A stretch of 64,000 nucleotides of DNA from Lentzea sp. NBRC 102530 (GCF_030269365.1 NZ_BSTF01000003.1:248001-312000); one strand, 5' to 3'; shown: positions 42,232 to 50,674, counted from the stretch's first letter. The notes: a model not told the origin generated them from the letters alone. Program-made: numbers and translations.

Positions 42232-43092
42232 TCACAGCCCGAATCGGGACCAGCGAGCACGTTCCTCGACGCTGGCGAGCACCTGCGTCACGAGATCGCC
42301 CGATCGGGTGGACGCGCCGGTCAGCCCGAGCTTGGCCAGCAACGGCTTGCGCGGCTCCGCGATGGTCAGCTCGGCGTCCGGGAACCGCTTCGCGATGACG
42401 GTCCGGATCGTGCCGAGACCGTCGATCAGGCCGAGTTCCTGCGCCTTGCTGCCGGTCCACACCTCGCCGCTGAACAGGTCGGCGTCTTGGGAGAGCTTCG
42501 CGCCGCGGCGTTCCGTCACCCACGCCTTGAACTGCTCGTGCAGATCGGCGTGCAGGCCCTTGAGCCACTCGACGTCCTCCGGCTTCTCGGCCTGGAACGG
42601 GTCGAGCCGCACCTTGTTCTCGCCCGCGGTGTAGACGCGGCGCTCGACGCCCGCCTTGTCCAGCAGGCCGTTGAGACCGAACCCCGAGCTCACGACACCG
42701 ATCGAACCGACGAGGCTCGTGCCGTGCGCGTAGATCTCGTCACCGGCGCAGGCCAGCCAGTAGCCACCGGACGCCGCCACGTCCTCGCAGAACGCGAGCA
42801 CCGGCACGTGCTTCTTGGTGGCGAGCTCGCGGATGCGTTCGGCGATGAGGGCGGACTGCGTCGGCGCGCCGCCGGGAGAGTTGATGAGCAGGGCCACGGC
42901 GATCAGCCGCTCGTTGTCGAACGCCCGGTTGATGGCCGACTCGACGTTCTGGAGGCTGATCGTGTTGCGGGCGACCGGCGAGGACTGCGGGGTGATGACC
43001 CCGTGCAACCGCACCGCAGCGACGACCGGAGGCCGTTCACCCCGGTCCATGACCCTCGGGAGACGGGCCGCGATCTTGTCCGTGACGCTCAT
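42232..43092 (-). CDS. sppA: S49-family peptidase (SppA-like)
   Basis: 286-residue S49 serine protease of the short SppA/SohB type, with catalytic Ser108 in DVAASGGYWLA and Lys160 in GENKVRLDP. There is no signal peptide or obvious N-terminal helix, so it may act at the cytosolic face or be peripherally bound, unlike classical membrane-anchored SppA. INSPGGAPTQSALIAERIR and GSIGVVSSGFG are family motifs. Located between the LytTR gene and the small genes that precede the toxin pair. Confidence 0.92.
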   Translation of the reverse strand: MSVTDKIAARLPRVMDRGERPPVVAAVRLHGVITPQSSPVARNTISLQNVESAINRAFDNERLIAVALLINSPGGAPTQSALIAERIRELATKKHVPVLAFCEDVAASGGYWLACAGDEIYAHGTSLVGSIGVVSSGFGLNGLLDKAGVERRVYTAGENKVRLDPFQAEKPEDVEWLKGLHADLHEQFKAWVTERRGAKLSQDADLFSGEVWTGSKAQELGLIDGLGTIRTVIAKRFPDAELTIAEPRKPLLAKLGLTGASTRSGDLVTQVLASVEERARWSRFGL

Positions 43093-43195
43093 GTACTCGA
43101 CAGTACGTGCGTTTCGCGGTGACGCGGGAGCCTCGATGGTGGTCGGGTTGCTCCCACGTGACCTGGAACACCTTTTGGGCTGCTAGGTTCGGTCG

Positions 43196-43363
43196 GTGAC
43201 GTTCAACCCGATCCGGTGGCTCGAACGGTACGTCGAGTGGTGGGACGACCGGGGACGGCAGAACGCGGCCGGGCCGACGCCGATGCACATCTACTGGATG
43301 TGGGTGAGCTGGGGGGTGTGCGCGGTCGTGCTGATCACGACCCTGGCGGTCGCGGCGCGCTGA
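43196..43363 (+). CDS. Small membrane protein, 55 residues
   Basis: A 56-codon frame starting GTG at 43196: MTFNPIRWLERYVEWWDDRG then PTPMHIYWMWVSWGVCA and VVLITTLAVAAR, i.e. an amphipathic N terminus and one C-terminal membrane helix. TAGGTT at 43184-43189 would start transcription exactly at the GTG, suggesting a leaderless message. Codon third positions are GC-rich as in its neighbours. Divergent from sppA. No family recognised. Confidence 0.65.
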   Translation: MTFNPIRWLERYVEWWDDRGRQNAAGPTPMHIYWMWVSWGVCAVVLITTLAVAAR

Positions 43364-43388
43364 ACTGCGGGTTCACCGTGGTGCCGGG

Positions 43389-43469
43389 TCAGCACTTGCA
43401 GCTGTTGAAGCCCTTCGCGGTGCACTTGATGCAGACGCGGACGCGTTCGGGTGCTTTGGGTTCGTGCAC
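43389..43469 (-). CDS. Candidate Cys-rich microprotein, 26 residues
   Basis: A 27-codon frame on the minus strand starting GTG: HEPKAPERVRVCIKCTAKGF then NSCKC. Four cysteines in a CxxC...CxC pattern within 15 residues could bind zinc or an Fe-S centre. AAAGG lies about nine bases upstream as a weak ribosome site. It fills the otherwise empty 240 bases between the small membrane gene and the Imm1 gene. Too short for a confident call; it may be chance. Confidence 0.35.
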   Translation of the reverse strand: MHEPKAPERVRVCIKCTAKGFNSCKC

Positions 43470-43604
43470 TGGATGTGGCCTTTACTCGCGGCCGGCCTCT
43501 GGTTGCTCAACGACCGGCGGATCATTGGTCAACACCACAATCGGCACGATGCACGCCGGGGTTGAGCATGCTTGACCTTGCAACTTTCGTTGCGTCGGCG
43601 CGGG

Positions 43605-44021
43605 TCAGTCCGTCTCGGTCCAGTCCTGACCGACGGGCCGCTCGCCGCGGCTCTCCAGCAGCCCCCACAGGACTTCCCGGACGCGCCTCAGTGGTACCTC
43701 GGCGTCAGGCGGGAACTCCTGTGCTGTCCCGAAGTAGCCGAACGAGATGTTCTCGGGCCTGATGTGCTCGCCACGGACGTACCAGGTACCCGCCTCTGCG
43801 CTGTAGCGCACGGCCCCGAGCCCGGTCACCGCGTTCGCGCCGATCAACAGCTCGTGGTCGGGGAGGTCTTCGCTGTCTTCCTCCACCGCATACGCGGTGG
43901 CGGCGTTGTAGGAGGGTCCGAGGGTCAGCAGTTCGTCGACGAACGCGTCCACGTCCTCGCGGCTCCGCAGGTGTCTGGGCTCCTGATCGTGCCGATAAGC
44001 GATGTCGAGCACATAGCCCAC
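43605..44021 (-). CDS. Imm1-family immunity protein
   Basis: 138-residue protein recognised as Imm1: opening VGYVLDIAYRHDQ, DVDAFVDELLTLG, then HELLIGANAVTGLGAVRYS, GTWYVRG, FPPDAEVPLRRVREVLWGLL and ERPVGQDW near the end. Imm1 proteins neutralise deaminase-type toxins encoded immediately upstream, exactly the arrangement here. GTG at 44021 follows AAGGAG by eight bases and lies 2 bases past the toxin stop. Cytosolic. Confidence 0.88.
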   Translation of the reverse strand: MGYVLDIAYRHDQEPRHLRSREDVDAFVDELLTLGPSYNAATAYAVEEDSEDLPDHELLIGANAVTGLGAVRYSAEAGTWYVRGEHIRPENISFGYFGTAQEFPPDAEVPLRRVREVLWGLLESRGERPVGQDWTETD

Positions 44022-44023
44022 GG

Positions 44024-44725
44024 TCAACGCTCCTTGCCGATGTACGACTTCACTCCGCCCGGCCAGTAGACCGTAAGCCGTTGGCCAGGCCGCAGCACCC
44101 TCGGTACCACCCGGTCGCAGGAGAACGGACCGACGTCGCACGGGCGGTTGTTGACCGCCAACATCGTGTCGGCTTCCCCGCTGAGCTCCGTTTGGACGGC
44201 GATCTGCACCTCGACGTGGTCCGCGACCGTCAAGGTGCCCTTCCCGGACACGAGGCCGAGCCGGCGAAGCCCTTCGACAGCTTGATCGCGCAGCGGCCCC
44301 CGACCACTCACGACCGGCCCTCGCACCCGTCCGTCCTGGTCCAGCCAGAACCCCGTGGTCTTCCCTCCGGGTTCCTCACGCTCGGGGAGGACCGAGAGAA
44401 GTCGCTCCTGCGGTTGCGCCCCAGCGGCGTCTTCGGCACGGGGGGTGCGGTCTTGCTTCGCACCCTGCCCTTCCAGTCTGTTCGCGGTCTCGACGACCGA
44501 ACGCTCGATGCCGGTGAGCCGTTCCTGCAGTTCACCGATGCCGTCGACTGCCTGATCGAACGAACCGATGACCTGGGCGAACTCATCCTGCCCGCTGCCT
44601 TCGGCGACACGTTCGACCAACGCCTTCGCGCCTTCAGCCAGTTCGAGCGCATCCGCGAGCGCAGCGAACGGCAGGTCAGCGACCACGTGCCGGAGGGCGG
44701 CGACCACCTCGCCGATGCTCGCCAA
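44024..44725 (-). CDS. SCP1.201/DddA-like cytidine deaminase toxin
   Basis: 233-residue protein. Residues 1-85 are helical with heptad-like Leu spacing (LADALELAEGAKALVERV, IGELQERLTGIERSVVETA), resembling WXG/LXG-type delivery or oligomerisation segments; a charged linker follows; the C-terminal 100 residues form a deaminase domain with zinc ligands His170-x-Glu172 (ADHVEVQIA) and Cys196/Cys203 (NNRPCDVGPFSC), then LRPGQRLTVYWPGG. This matches the SCP1.201 family that includes the double-stranded DNA deaminase DddA. The start is taken as TTG eight bases after the kinase stop; GTG six codons in is possible. The Imm1 gene follows. No signal peptide is seen. Confidence 0.82.
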   Translation of the reverse strand: MASIGEVVAALRHVVADLPFAALADALELAEGAKALVERVAEGSGQDEFAQVIGSFDQAVDGIGELQERLTGIERSVVETANRLEGQGAKQDRTPRAEDAAGAQPQERLLSVLPEREEPGGKTTGFWLDQDGRVRGPVVSGRGPLRDQAVEGLRRLGLVSGKGTLTVADHVEVQIAVQTELSGEADTMLAVNNRPCDVGPFSCDRVVPRVLRPGQRLTVYWPGGVKSYIGKER

Positions 44726-44732
44726 GGCGTGG

Positions 44733-45995
44733 TCAGGCGCGGATCGCCGGCTGCTCGTTCGTCATCGGCTCGTCCGTCATCTGCGATCCGATGTTCAGGT
44801 TCGGCAGCACGTTGCGGGCGAACTTCGGCACGTTGAGGATCACCTTGGTGCCTGCGTTCGGCGCCGTCTCCACGACCAGGGCGTACTCGACGCCGAACAC
44901 GGTGCGCATCCGGTCGTTGATGTTGCCGATGCCGACGTGGGCGCCGGTCTGGTGGGCGTCCTTGATGTCGTCGAGGCGTTCGGGGTCCATGCCCACGCCG
45001 TCGTCCTCGACGCTGATGAGGGCCTCGTTGCCGTTGTCCTCGGCGGTGATGGTGAGCATGCCGCCGCCGGGCTTCTTGGCCAGGCCGTGCCGGACCGCGT
45101 TCTCGACCAGCGGTTGCAGCACCAGGAACGGCAGGACGACCTGCAACACCTCGGGGGCGATCCTCAGCCGCACGTTCAACCGCGAGCCGTACCGCGCCTG
45201 TTCGATGGTCAGGTAGCGGTGGATGTTGGTCAGTTCGTCGGCGAGGGTCGTGAACAGGCCGTCGGTGCGGAACGAGTAGCGCGTGAACTCCGCGAACTCC
45301 TGCAGCAGCTCACGGGCGTGCGCGGGGTCGGTGCGGATCAGCGAGGAGATCGTGTTCAGGGCGTTGTAGACGAAGTGCGGCGAGATCTGGGCCCGCAGGG
45401 CCTTCACCTCGGCCTGGGCCAGGGCCTGGCGCTGCTTCTGGACGACCTCGAGTTCGAGCTGCGTGGAGACGAAGCGGGCCGTTTCCTCGGCCATGCGGAT
45501 CTGGCGCTTGGAGGCGACGCCGGAGACCACGATCAACGTGCCGGCCACGTCGCCCTCGACCACCAGCGGGACCACGACGACGCTGTGCAGGGAGCACGGG
45601 CCCTGCAGCTCGCAGCCGAGCTTGCGGTGGTCGACGTGTTCCTTGTGGCAGTTGTTGATGGCCCGGGCCACCGTGTCGCGGAGGTACTCGTAGTGGTCGT
45701 TCGCGCCGCCGTCCCACGAGAGGACGGTGCCTTCTTCGTCGGTGATGGCGACCGCTACGCACCGGAGCATCTCGCGCAGGTGAGGGGTGGCCTTGTTGGC
45801 CGCCTCCTCGGTCAAGCCCGCGCGGAGGTCGCTCGACGCCCTGGACATGCGGTCGAGCATGTCCATCACAGCATCCTCGACGGAGGTGCTGACTCGTCGA
45901 GCGCGGCACAGCATCACGAAGAGGCCCAGAACGGCCAGGGTCGCGATGACACCGAGCACGGCGCGCTCGGTCAACAGGTCGCCCACGGTGCACAT
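44733..45995 (-). CDS. LytS-type sensor histidine kinase
   Basis: 420-residue kinase: one N-terminal membrane helix (ERAVLGVIATLAVLGLFVML), a linker, a GAF-like sensor domain (about 75-190, with three Cys: INNCHKEH, LGCELQGPC), the His_kinase phosphoacceptor ISPHFVYNALNTIS and an ATPase domain (LVENAVRHGL, EDDGVGMDPE). Partner of the LytTR regulator at 41302. The Cys/His cluster in the GAF domain could bind metal or sense redox (inference). A TATAGG -10 at 46014-46019 (minus strand) is its likely promoter. Divergent from lutABC. Confidence 0.94.
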   Translation of the reverse strand: MCTVGDLLTERAVLGVIATLAVLGLFVMLCRARRVSTSVEDAVMDMLDRMSRASSDLRAGLTEEAANKATPHLREMLRCVAVAITDEEGTVLSWDGGANDHYEYLRDTVARAINNCHKEHVDHRKLGCELQGPCSLHSVVVVPLVVEGDVAGTLIVVSGVASKRQIRMAEETARFVSTQLELEVVQKQRQALAQAEVKALRAQISPHFVYNALNTISSLIRTDPAHARELLQEFAEFTRYSFRTDGLFTTLADELTNIHRYLTIEQARYGSRLNVRLRIAPEVLQVVLPFLVLQPLVENAVRHGLAKKPGGGMLTITAEDNGNEALISVEDDGVGMDPERLDDIKDAHQTGAHVGIGNINDRMRTVFGVEYALVVETAPNAGTKVILNVPKFARNVLPNLNIGSQMTDEPMTNEQPAIRA

Positions 45996-46094
45996 GCTGT
46001 GCTGTGGGGCGCCCCTATAGCAAGAGGCGCGCCCGGCGTACCCCCGGACGGTCCACCGATCCGGGTAGACATCGGATGAATTCAAGGAGAGGGT
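45996..46094. promoter_or_regulatory. Divergent lytS / lutABC promoter region
   Basis: TATAGG (46014-46019, minus strand) suits lytS. CCGAT (46056-46060) and ATCGG (46071-46075) form an inverted repeat with ten-base spacing in front of lutA and may be an operator for lactate control. AAGGAGAGG near 46085 is the lutA ribosome site. Confidence 0.4.
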
Positions 46095-46814
46095 GTGCGG
46101 GTGAAAGTGGCACTGTTCGCGACCTGCCTGACCGACACGTTCTTCCCGGAGACGGCCCGGGCCGTGGTGCGTTTGCTGGAGAGGCTCGACTGCCAGGTCG
46201 AGTTCCCCCTCGACCAGACGTGCTGCGGCCAGATGCACTTCAACACCGGCTACCGGGAACATTCGAAGCCTCTGGCGCGCAAGTACACCGACGTCTTCGG
46301 GAGCTACGACTACGTCGTTGCGCCATCCGGGTCATGTGCGGGCATGGTTCGGGAAATCCATCCCACCCTCGGTGAGTCTCCGCCGCGCACTTTCGAGCTC
46401 GCGGAGTTCCTCGTCGACGTGCTCGGCGTGACCGACGTCGGCGCCTGGTTCCCCCACCGGGTCACCTACCACCCCACGTGTCACTCGTTGCGCATGCTGG
46501 GGGTCGGCGACAAGCCGTTGGCGCTGCTCAGAGCGGTGAAAGCACTCGATCTGGTGGAGCTGCCCGACGCGACGCACTGCTGCGGGTTCGGCGGCACGTT
46601 CGCGGTGAAGAACGCCGAGACGTCCACGGCGATGCTCGCGGACAAGATGCGGTGCGTGCTCGACACCGGCGCCGAGGTGCTGTCCGCGGGCGACAACTCG
46701 TGCCTCATGCACATCGGCGGCGGGCTCTCGCGGTTGCGCGCGGGCGTCCGGCCGGTGCACCTGGCGGAGATCCTGGCTTCGACGGAGGAGGAACCGTGGC
46801 TCGCAACCCGGTGA
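46095..46814 (+). CDS. lutA: L-lactate utilisation protein LutA
   Basis: 239-residue Fe-S oxidoreductase subunit with two cysteine-rich CCG domains: DQTCCGQMHFNTGY with GSCAGMVR, and HPTCHSLRM with THCCGFGGTFAV. With LutB and LutC it oxidises L-lactate to pyruvate. First gene of lutABC; lutB starts 19 bases before its stop. GTG at 46095 (a second GTG at 46101 is possible). Confidence 0.95.
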   Translation: MRVKVALFATCLTDTFFPETARAVVRLLERLDCQVEFPLDQTCCGQMHFNTGYREHSKPLARKYTDVFGSYDYVVAPSGSCAGMVREIHPTLGESPPRTFELAEFLVDVLGVTDVGAWFPHRVTYHPTCHSLRMLGVGDKPLALLRAVKALDLVELPDATHCCGFGGTFAVKNAETSTAMLADKMRCVLDTGAEVLSAGDNSCLMHIGGGLSRLRAGVRPVHLAEILASTEEEPWLATR

Positions 46815-48214
46815 CGTGGCTGGGCAGCCCGACGTTCCCGAAGGCCGCCAGGGAGGCGCTGCAGGACACCCAGCTGCGGCAGAACCTGCGCAGGGCCACC
46901 GGCACGATCCGGGGGCGCCGGGAGGCCGCGGTCGCCGAGATGACCGACTGGGAGATGCTCAGGGTCGCCGGCGAGCAGATCAAGAACGACGTCCTGGCGC
47001 GCCTCGAACCACTCCTGCTCCAGCTGGAGGAGCAGGTGACGGCCAGGGGCGGAACGGTCCACTGGGCGCGCGACGCCGAGGAGGCCAACCGGATCGTCCT
47101 CGACCTGTGCCGGCAGGAGAACGCGAACGAGGTCGTCAAGGTCAAGTCCATGGCCACGGCCGAGATCGGGCTGAACGAGGCGCTCGAAGCCGGCGGTGTG
47201 CACGCGATCGAGACCGACCTCGCCGAGCTGATCGTGCAGCTCGGTGACGACCGGCCGTCACACATCCTGGTGCCCGCGATCCACCGCAACCGCTCGGAGA
47301 TCCGCGAGATCTTCCAGCGCCGCATGGGCGTCGAGGTGTCCGACGAACCGGCCGACCTCGCCGAGGCCGCCCGCGTCTACCTGCGCGAGAAGTTCCTCAC
47401 CACCAAGGTCGCGATCTCCGGCGCGAACTTCGCCGTCGCCGACACCGGGTCGATCGTGGTGCTGGAGTCCGAGGGCAACGGCCGGATGTGCCTCACGCTG
47501 CCGGACACCCTGATCACCGTGATGGGCATCGAGAAACTCGTGCCGACGTGGCAGGACCTGGAGGTCTTCCTCCAGCTGCTGCCCCGCTCGTCCACGGCCG
47601 AACGCATGAACCCGTACACGAGCGTGTGGACGGGCGTCACCGAGGGCGACGGCCCGCAGCGGTTCCACCTCGTGCTGATCGACAACGGTCGCACCGCGAC
47701 GCTCGAGGATTCCGTTGGGCGCCAAGCACTTCGCTGCATCCGGTGCAGTGCGTGCCTCAACGTCTGCCCCGTCTACGAACGCACCGGCGGCAAGTCGTAC
47801 GGCTCGGTCTACCCCGGCCCGATCGGCGCGATCCTGACGCCGCAACTGGTCGGCGACATGCACGACCCGCAGGCGGCCTCGCTGCCCTACGCGTCGTCGT
47901 TGTGCGGCGCGTGCTTCGAGGTCTGCCCGGTGCGGATCGACATCCCGTCCGTCCTCACGCACCTGCGCGCCGAGGCAGTGGAGGCCAAGGGACGTACGGC
48001 GGAGTCGGTCGCGATGGCCGCCGCCGCGTGGCTGTTCGCCTCGGCCTCGCGCTACGAGAAGGCGCAGAAAGCCGGTTCCCTGGCCCGTTTCCTGGCCCGC
48101 GACGGCAGGATCACGTCGCTGCCGTGGCCCGGTTCGAAGTGGACGTCCTCGCGGGACGTGCCCGCACCGCCGGCCGAGTCGTTCCGCACGTGGTGGAGGA
48201 AGAACCGTGGCTAG
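46796..48214 (+). CDS. lutB: L-lactate utilisation iron-sulfur protein LutB
   Basis: 472-residue central subunit with an N-terminal LUD domain (VVKVKSMATAEIGLNEALEA, SGANFAVADTGSIV) and a C-terminal dicluster ferredoxin: RCSACLNVCPVYE near residue 316 and LCGACFEVCPVRI near 372, each able to hold a 4Fe-4S cluster. Starts with GTG after GGAGGAGG and overlaps lutA by 19 bases. Passes electrons from lactate oxidation, probably toward the quinone pool. Confidence 0.96.
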   Translation: MARNPVTWLGSPTFPKAAREALQDTQLRQNLRRATGTIRGRREAAVAEMTDWEMLRVAGEQIKNDVLARLEPLLLQLEEQVTARGGTVHWARDAEEANRIVLDLCRQENANEVVKVKSMATAEIGLNEALEAGGVHAIETDLAELIVQLGDDRPSHILVPAIHRNRSEIREIFQRRMGVEVSDEPADLAEAARVYLREKFLTTKVAISGANFAVADTGSIVVLESEGNGRMCLTLPDTLITVMGIEKLVPTWQDLEVFLQLLPRSSTAERMNPYTSVWTGVTEGDGPQRFHLVLIDNGRTATLEDSVGRQALRCIRCSACLNVCPVYERTGGKSYGSVYPGPIGAILTPQLVGDMHDPQAASLPYASSLCGACFEVCPVRIDIPSVLTHLRAEAVEAKGRTAESVAMAAAAWLFASASRYEKAQKAGSLARFLARDGRITSLPWPGSKWTSSRDVPAPPAESFRTWWRKNRG

Positions 48215-48782
48215 CGCCAAAGAAGAGATCCTCAACCACATCCGCAACGCGAAGGTCCCGCCGGCGCCACCGACCGTCCGCGGCTACAACGCTGAGGGCC
48301 CGGGAGGTGTCGAACTGTTCGCCGAACGGGTCGCGGACTACCGCGCGATCGTCCACACCGTCACCGACGTGCCGGCCGCACTCGAACGCCTCAAGGGCAA
48401 GCGGATCGTTGCGCCCCAGGACGTTCCGGCCGAGTGGCTGATCGACGGCGTCACGTGGCTGCACGACCCGCTGACCATCGAGGAGCTGGACCAGGCCGAC
48501 GGCGTGCTCACCGGGTGCGCGGTCGCGATCGCCGACACCGGCACGATCGTGCTGGACGGCGGCGAGGCCCAGGGACGCAGGGCGCTCACCCTGCTGCCCG
48601 ACTACCACCTGTGCGTGGTGCGCACCGACCAGATCGCCGGTTCGGTGCCGGAAGCGTTGCGGCGCCTGGAACCGACGCGCCCGCTGACCTTCATCAGCGG
48701 GCCCTCGGCGACGAGCGACATCGAGCTCAACCGGGTCGAGGGCGTGCACGGCCCGCGCACGCTGGAGGTGTTGATCGTCTAA
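48207..48782 (+). CDS. lutC: Lactate utilisation protein LutC
   Basis: 191-residue LUD-domain protein: LTGCAVAIADTGTIVLDGGE, LLPDYHLCVV and SATSDIELNRVEGVHGPRTL are LutC motifs. Starts with GTG overlapping lutB by eight bases, completing the lutABC operon. Its TAA stop overlaps the stop of the convergent secreted-protein gene by four bases. Confidence 0.95.
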   Translation: MASAKEEILNHIRNAKVPPAPPTVRGYNAEGPGGVELFAERVADYRAIVHTVTDVPAALERLKGKRIVAPQDVPAEWLIDGVTWLHDPLTIEELDQADGVLTGCAVAIADTGTIVLDGGEAQGRRALTLLPDYHLCVVRTDQIAGSVPEALRRLEPTRPLTFISGPSATSDIELNRVEGVHGPRTLEVLIV

Positions 48783-49225
48783 CCGCAGTGAACGCCGACG
48801 GCGTCCTTCACGCCCACCTCGTCGTAGTAGTAGGTGGTCGCGCGGATCGTCACGCACTTGCCCTTGGCGTACACCTTGACCGGGCCGGCGTAGTACTGGA
48901 ACTTGCCGGAGTCGAAGTCGTTGTTGTAGCCGGGACGGTTGTTGTCGTCCTCACGGAAGTCCTGGTTGTACATGGAGATGCTGGCCTCGTGCTTGAACTG
49001 CGAGTAGTAGGCCGTCTTCACGTTCGACGCGCAGTTGTAGCCCGTGCTGGAGTTGTAGTAGAGCCGGATCGTGCTCAGGTGGTTGCCCACGCGGGACTTC
49101 ACCGCGTAGGTGTCGATCAACGTGCCGGTGCACCCGTACTCGGCGGCGTTCGCGGTGGTCGGTGCGATGACGAGGGCCGCGGCGGCGGCCAGCACGAGCG
49201 CGGCGGCTTTCCTCAGACGTGTCAT
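48779..49225 (-). CDS. Secreted hypothetical protein
   Basis: 148-residue exported protein: signal peptide to about residue 28 (AAALVLAAAAALVIAPTTANA), then a small Tyr/Asn-rich beta domain with four Cys (YGCTG, TGYNCASNVK, KGKCVTI, GVHCG), which could form two disulfides. IRLYYNSSTGYNCA is reminiscent of spore-associated secreted proteins of actinomycetes, but I cannot assign a family. Convergent with lutC, overlapping it by four bases. Confidence 0.82.
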   Translation of the reverse strand: MTRLRKAAALVLAAAAALVIAPTTANAAEYGCTGTLIDTYAVKSRVGNHLSTIRLYYNSSTGYNCASNVKTAYYSQFKHEASISMYNQDFREDDNNRPGYNNDFDSGKFQYYAGPVKVYAKGKCVTIRATTYYYDEVGVKDAVGVHCG

Positions 49226-49260
49226 GCCACTGAGGAAAGCCGGGTGCGGTTAAGCGGCGG

Positions 49261-50127
49261 TTATTTGAGCAACCGGGACAGCCGGCGGTCGGCGAGCGGT
49301 TTGCCGCCGGTCTGGCACGTCGGGCAGTACTGGAACGCCTTGTCCGCGAACGACACCTCGCGCACGGTGTCACCGCAGACGGGACAGGGCAGCCCGGTGC
49401 GCGCGTGCACCCGCAACCCCGAGCGCTTCTCGCCCTTCAACCGAGCCGCGTCCTGACCGACGGACCGTGCGACGGCATCGGTCAGTGTCGTCAGCATCGC
49501 CTCGTGCAGGTGGTCGAGCTGCTCGTCGTTCAACTTGCCCGTCGTCGCGTACGGCGAGAGCTTCGCCATGTGCATGATCTCGTCGGAGTACGCGTTGCCG
49601 ATGCCCGCGATCAGGGTCTGGTCGGTCAGCGAAGTCTTGAGCCGCTCGGTGCGCCCGGCGAACAGGTCCTCGAGCTGCGTGCGGGTGATCCCCAACGCGT
49701 CGGGGCCCAGCCGGGCGACGCTCGGGATCGTCTGCGGGTCGCGCACGATCCACGCCGCGAGCCCCTTCTTGGTGCCCGCCTCCGTGAGGTCGAACCCCGG
49801 CCCCTGACCGGGCGGACCCAGGTGCACGCGCAACGCGAGCGGCCCGCGGCCCTGCTTGGGCGGCGGTGCGGACATGGTGTCGGCCCAGCGCAGCCAGCCG
49901 GCGCGGGCGAGGTGGACGACCAGGTGCAGGCCGTCCGCGACCTCCAGGTCGAGGTGCTTGCCGTGCCGGTGCGCCGCCACGACCTCCTGGCCGTGCAGCG
50001 CCGTCCACGGCGGGTCGAACGTCTTCAGCACCTGCAGGGACGCGACGTCGACGCGATGCACCGTGCGGCCCACCGCGTTCTCACGCAGGTGGTGGACCAG
50101 CGCTTCTACCTCGGGTAGCTCGGGCAC
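49261..50127 (-). CDS. Fpg/Nei-family DNA glycosylase
   Basis: 288-residue formamidopyrimidine/endonuclease VIII-type glycosylase that removes oxidised bases and nicks the strand. N terminus PELPEVEALVHHL with the catalytic Pro-Glu pair, the helix-two-turn-helix region AGIGNAYSDEIMHMAKLSP, and a C-terminal zinc finger with CPVC and CPTC. GTG start. Whether it is Fpg-like or Nei-like cannot be fixed from these motifs. It lies 15 bases downstream of a small membrane gene on the same strand. Confidence 0.94.
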   Translation of the reverse strand: MPELPEVEALVHHLRENAVGRTVHRVDVASLQVLKTFDPPWTALHGQEVVAAHRHGKHLDLEVADGLHLVVHLARAGWLRWADTMSAPPPKQGRGPLALRVHLGPPGQGPGFDLTEAGTKKGLAAWIVRDPQTIPSVARLGPDALGITRTQLEDLFAGRTERLKTSLTDQTLIAGIGNAYSDEIMHMAKLSPYATTGKLNDEQLDHLHEAMLTTLTDAVARSVGQDAARLKGEKRSGLRVHARTGLPCPVCGDTVREVSFADKAFQYCPTCQTGGKPLADRRLSRLLK

Positions 50128-50142
50128 CGGTCCAGTGTCGCA

Positions 50143-50580
50143 TCAGTCGACGGGTTGCAACGGGCCTTCGACGTCCGGCAGCGAGTGCATCTCGATGGTG
50201 CGGGCGACCCGGGAGGCCTCCTGGCGCACCGCGAGCGGGCCTCGCACGGACCCGATCCACCGCTCGGGCGGCAGTTCGTCGGCGGTGGCCTTGCTCTCCG
50301 CGACCAGCGTGTGCGGGCGGCGCAGCGCCCAGCGGACCGGGAAGAAGGCGAACAGGAAGATCAGCGCGAGGATCAGCCACGCCGGCACCACGACCTGCTC
50401 CGGCGTCCAGGCGATCAGCACGACGACCATCACGACGAGGAAGCCCGCCATCATGATGCCGGGCAGGACGCCACCGCTGACGTCGTGCTCGAAGTCGTCG
50501 GACTCCACCGGGTTGCGCCACTCGATGCGGCTGTGGACCGTCCACATCCGCCCGTCAGCACCGCGCACCAGCCGCGTCAT
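50143..50580 (-). CDS. Two-helix membrane protein of unknown family
   Basis: 145-residue protein: N-terminal polar part (RMWTVHSRIEWRNPVESDDF), two helices (about residues 42-60 and 64-84: VLPGIMMAGFLVVMVVVLIA and PAWLILALIFLFAFFPVRWA), then a cytosolic tail. ATG at 50580 has GGAG eight bases upstream. No function recognised; conserved hypothetical proteins of this form are common in actinobacteria. Confidence 0.78.
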   Translation of the reverse strand: MTRLVRGADGRMWTVHSRIEWRNPVESDDFEHDVSGGVLPGIMMAGFLVVMVVVLIAWTPEQVVVPAWLILALIFLFAFFPVRWALRRPHTLVAESKATADELPPERWIGSVRGPLAVRQEASRVARTIEMHSLPDVEGPLQPVD

Positions 50581-50674
50581 GTACCCGTCTCCCACGCTCG
50601 GTCGGTCTTGGTCAAACCGTACCTGGCGCGGGCCGAGCCTTGTGGGTGAACTCGGCCGGGCTTGATCGTCACCG

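Noticed and set aside
43216-43575. Plus-strand frame of about 119 codons overlapping the small membrane gene
   Set aside because: Frame lacks a ribosome site and domain, and its codon use is unlike neighbours; the 55-residue frame at 43196 has better promoter and composition support.
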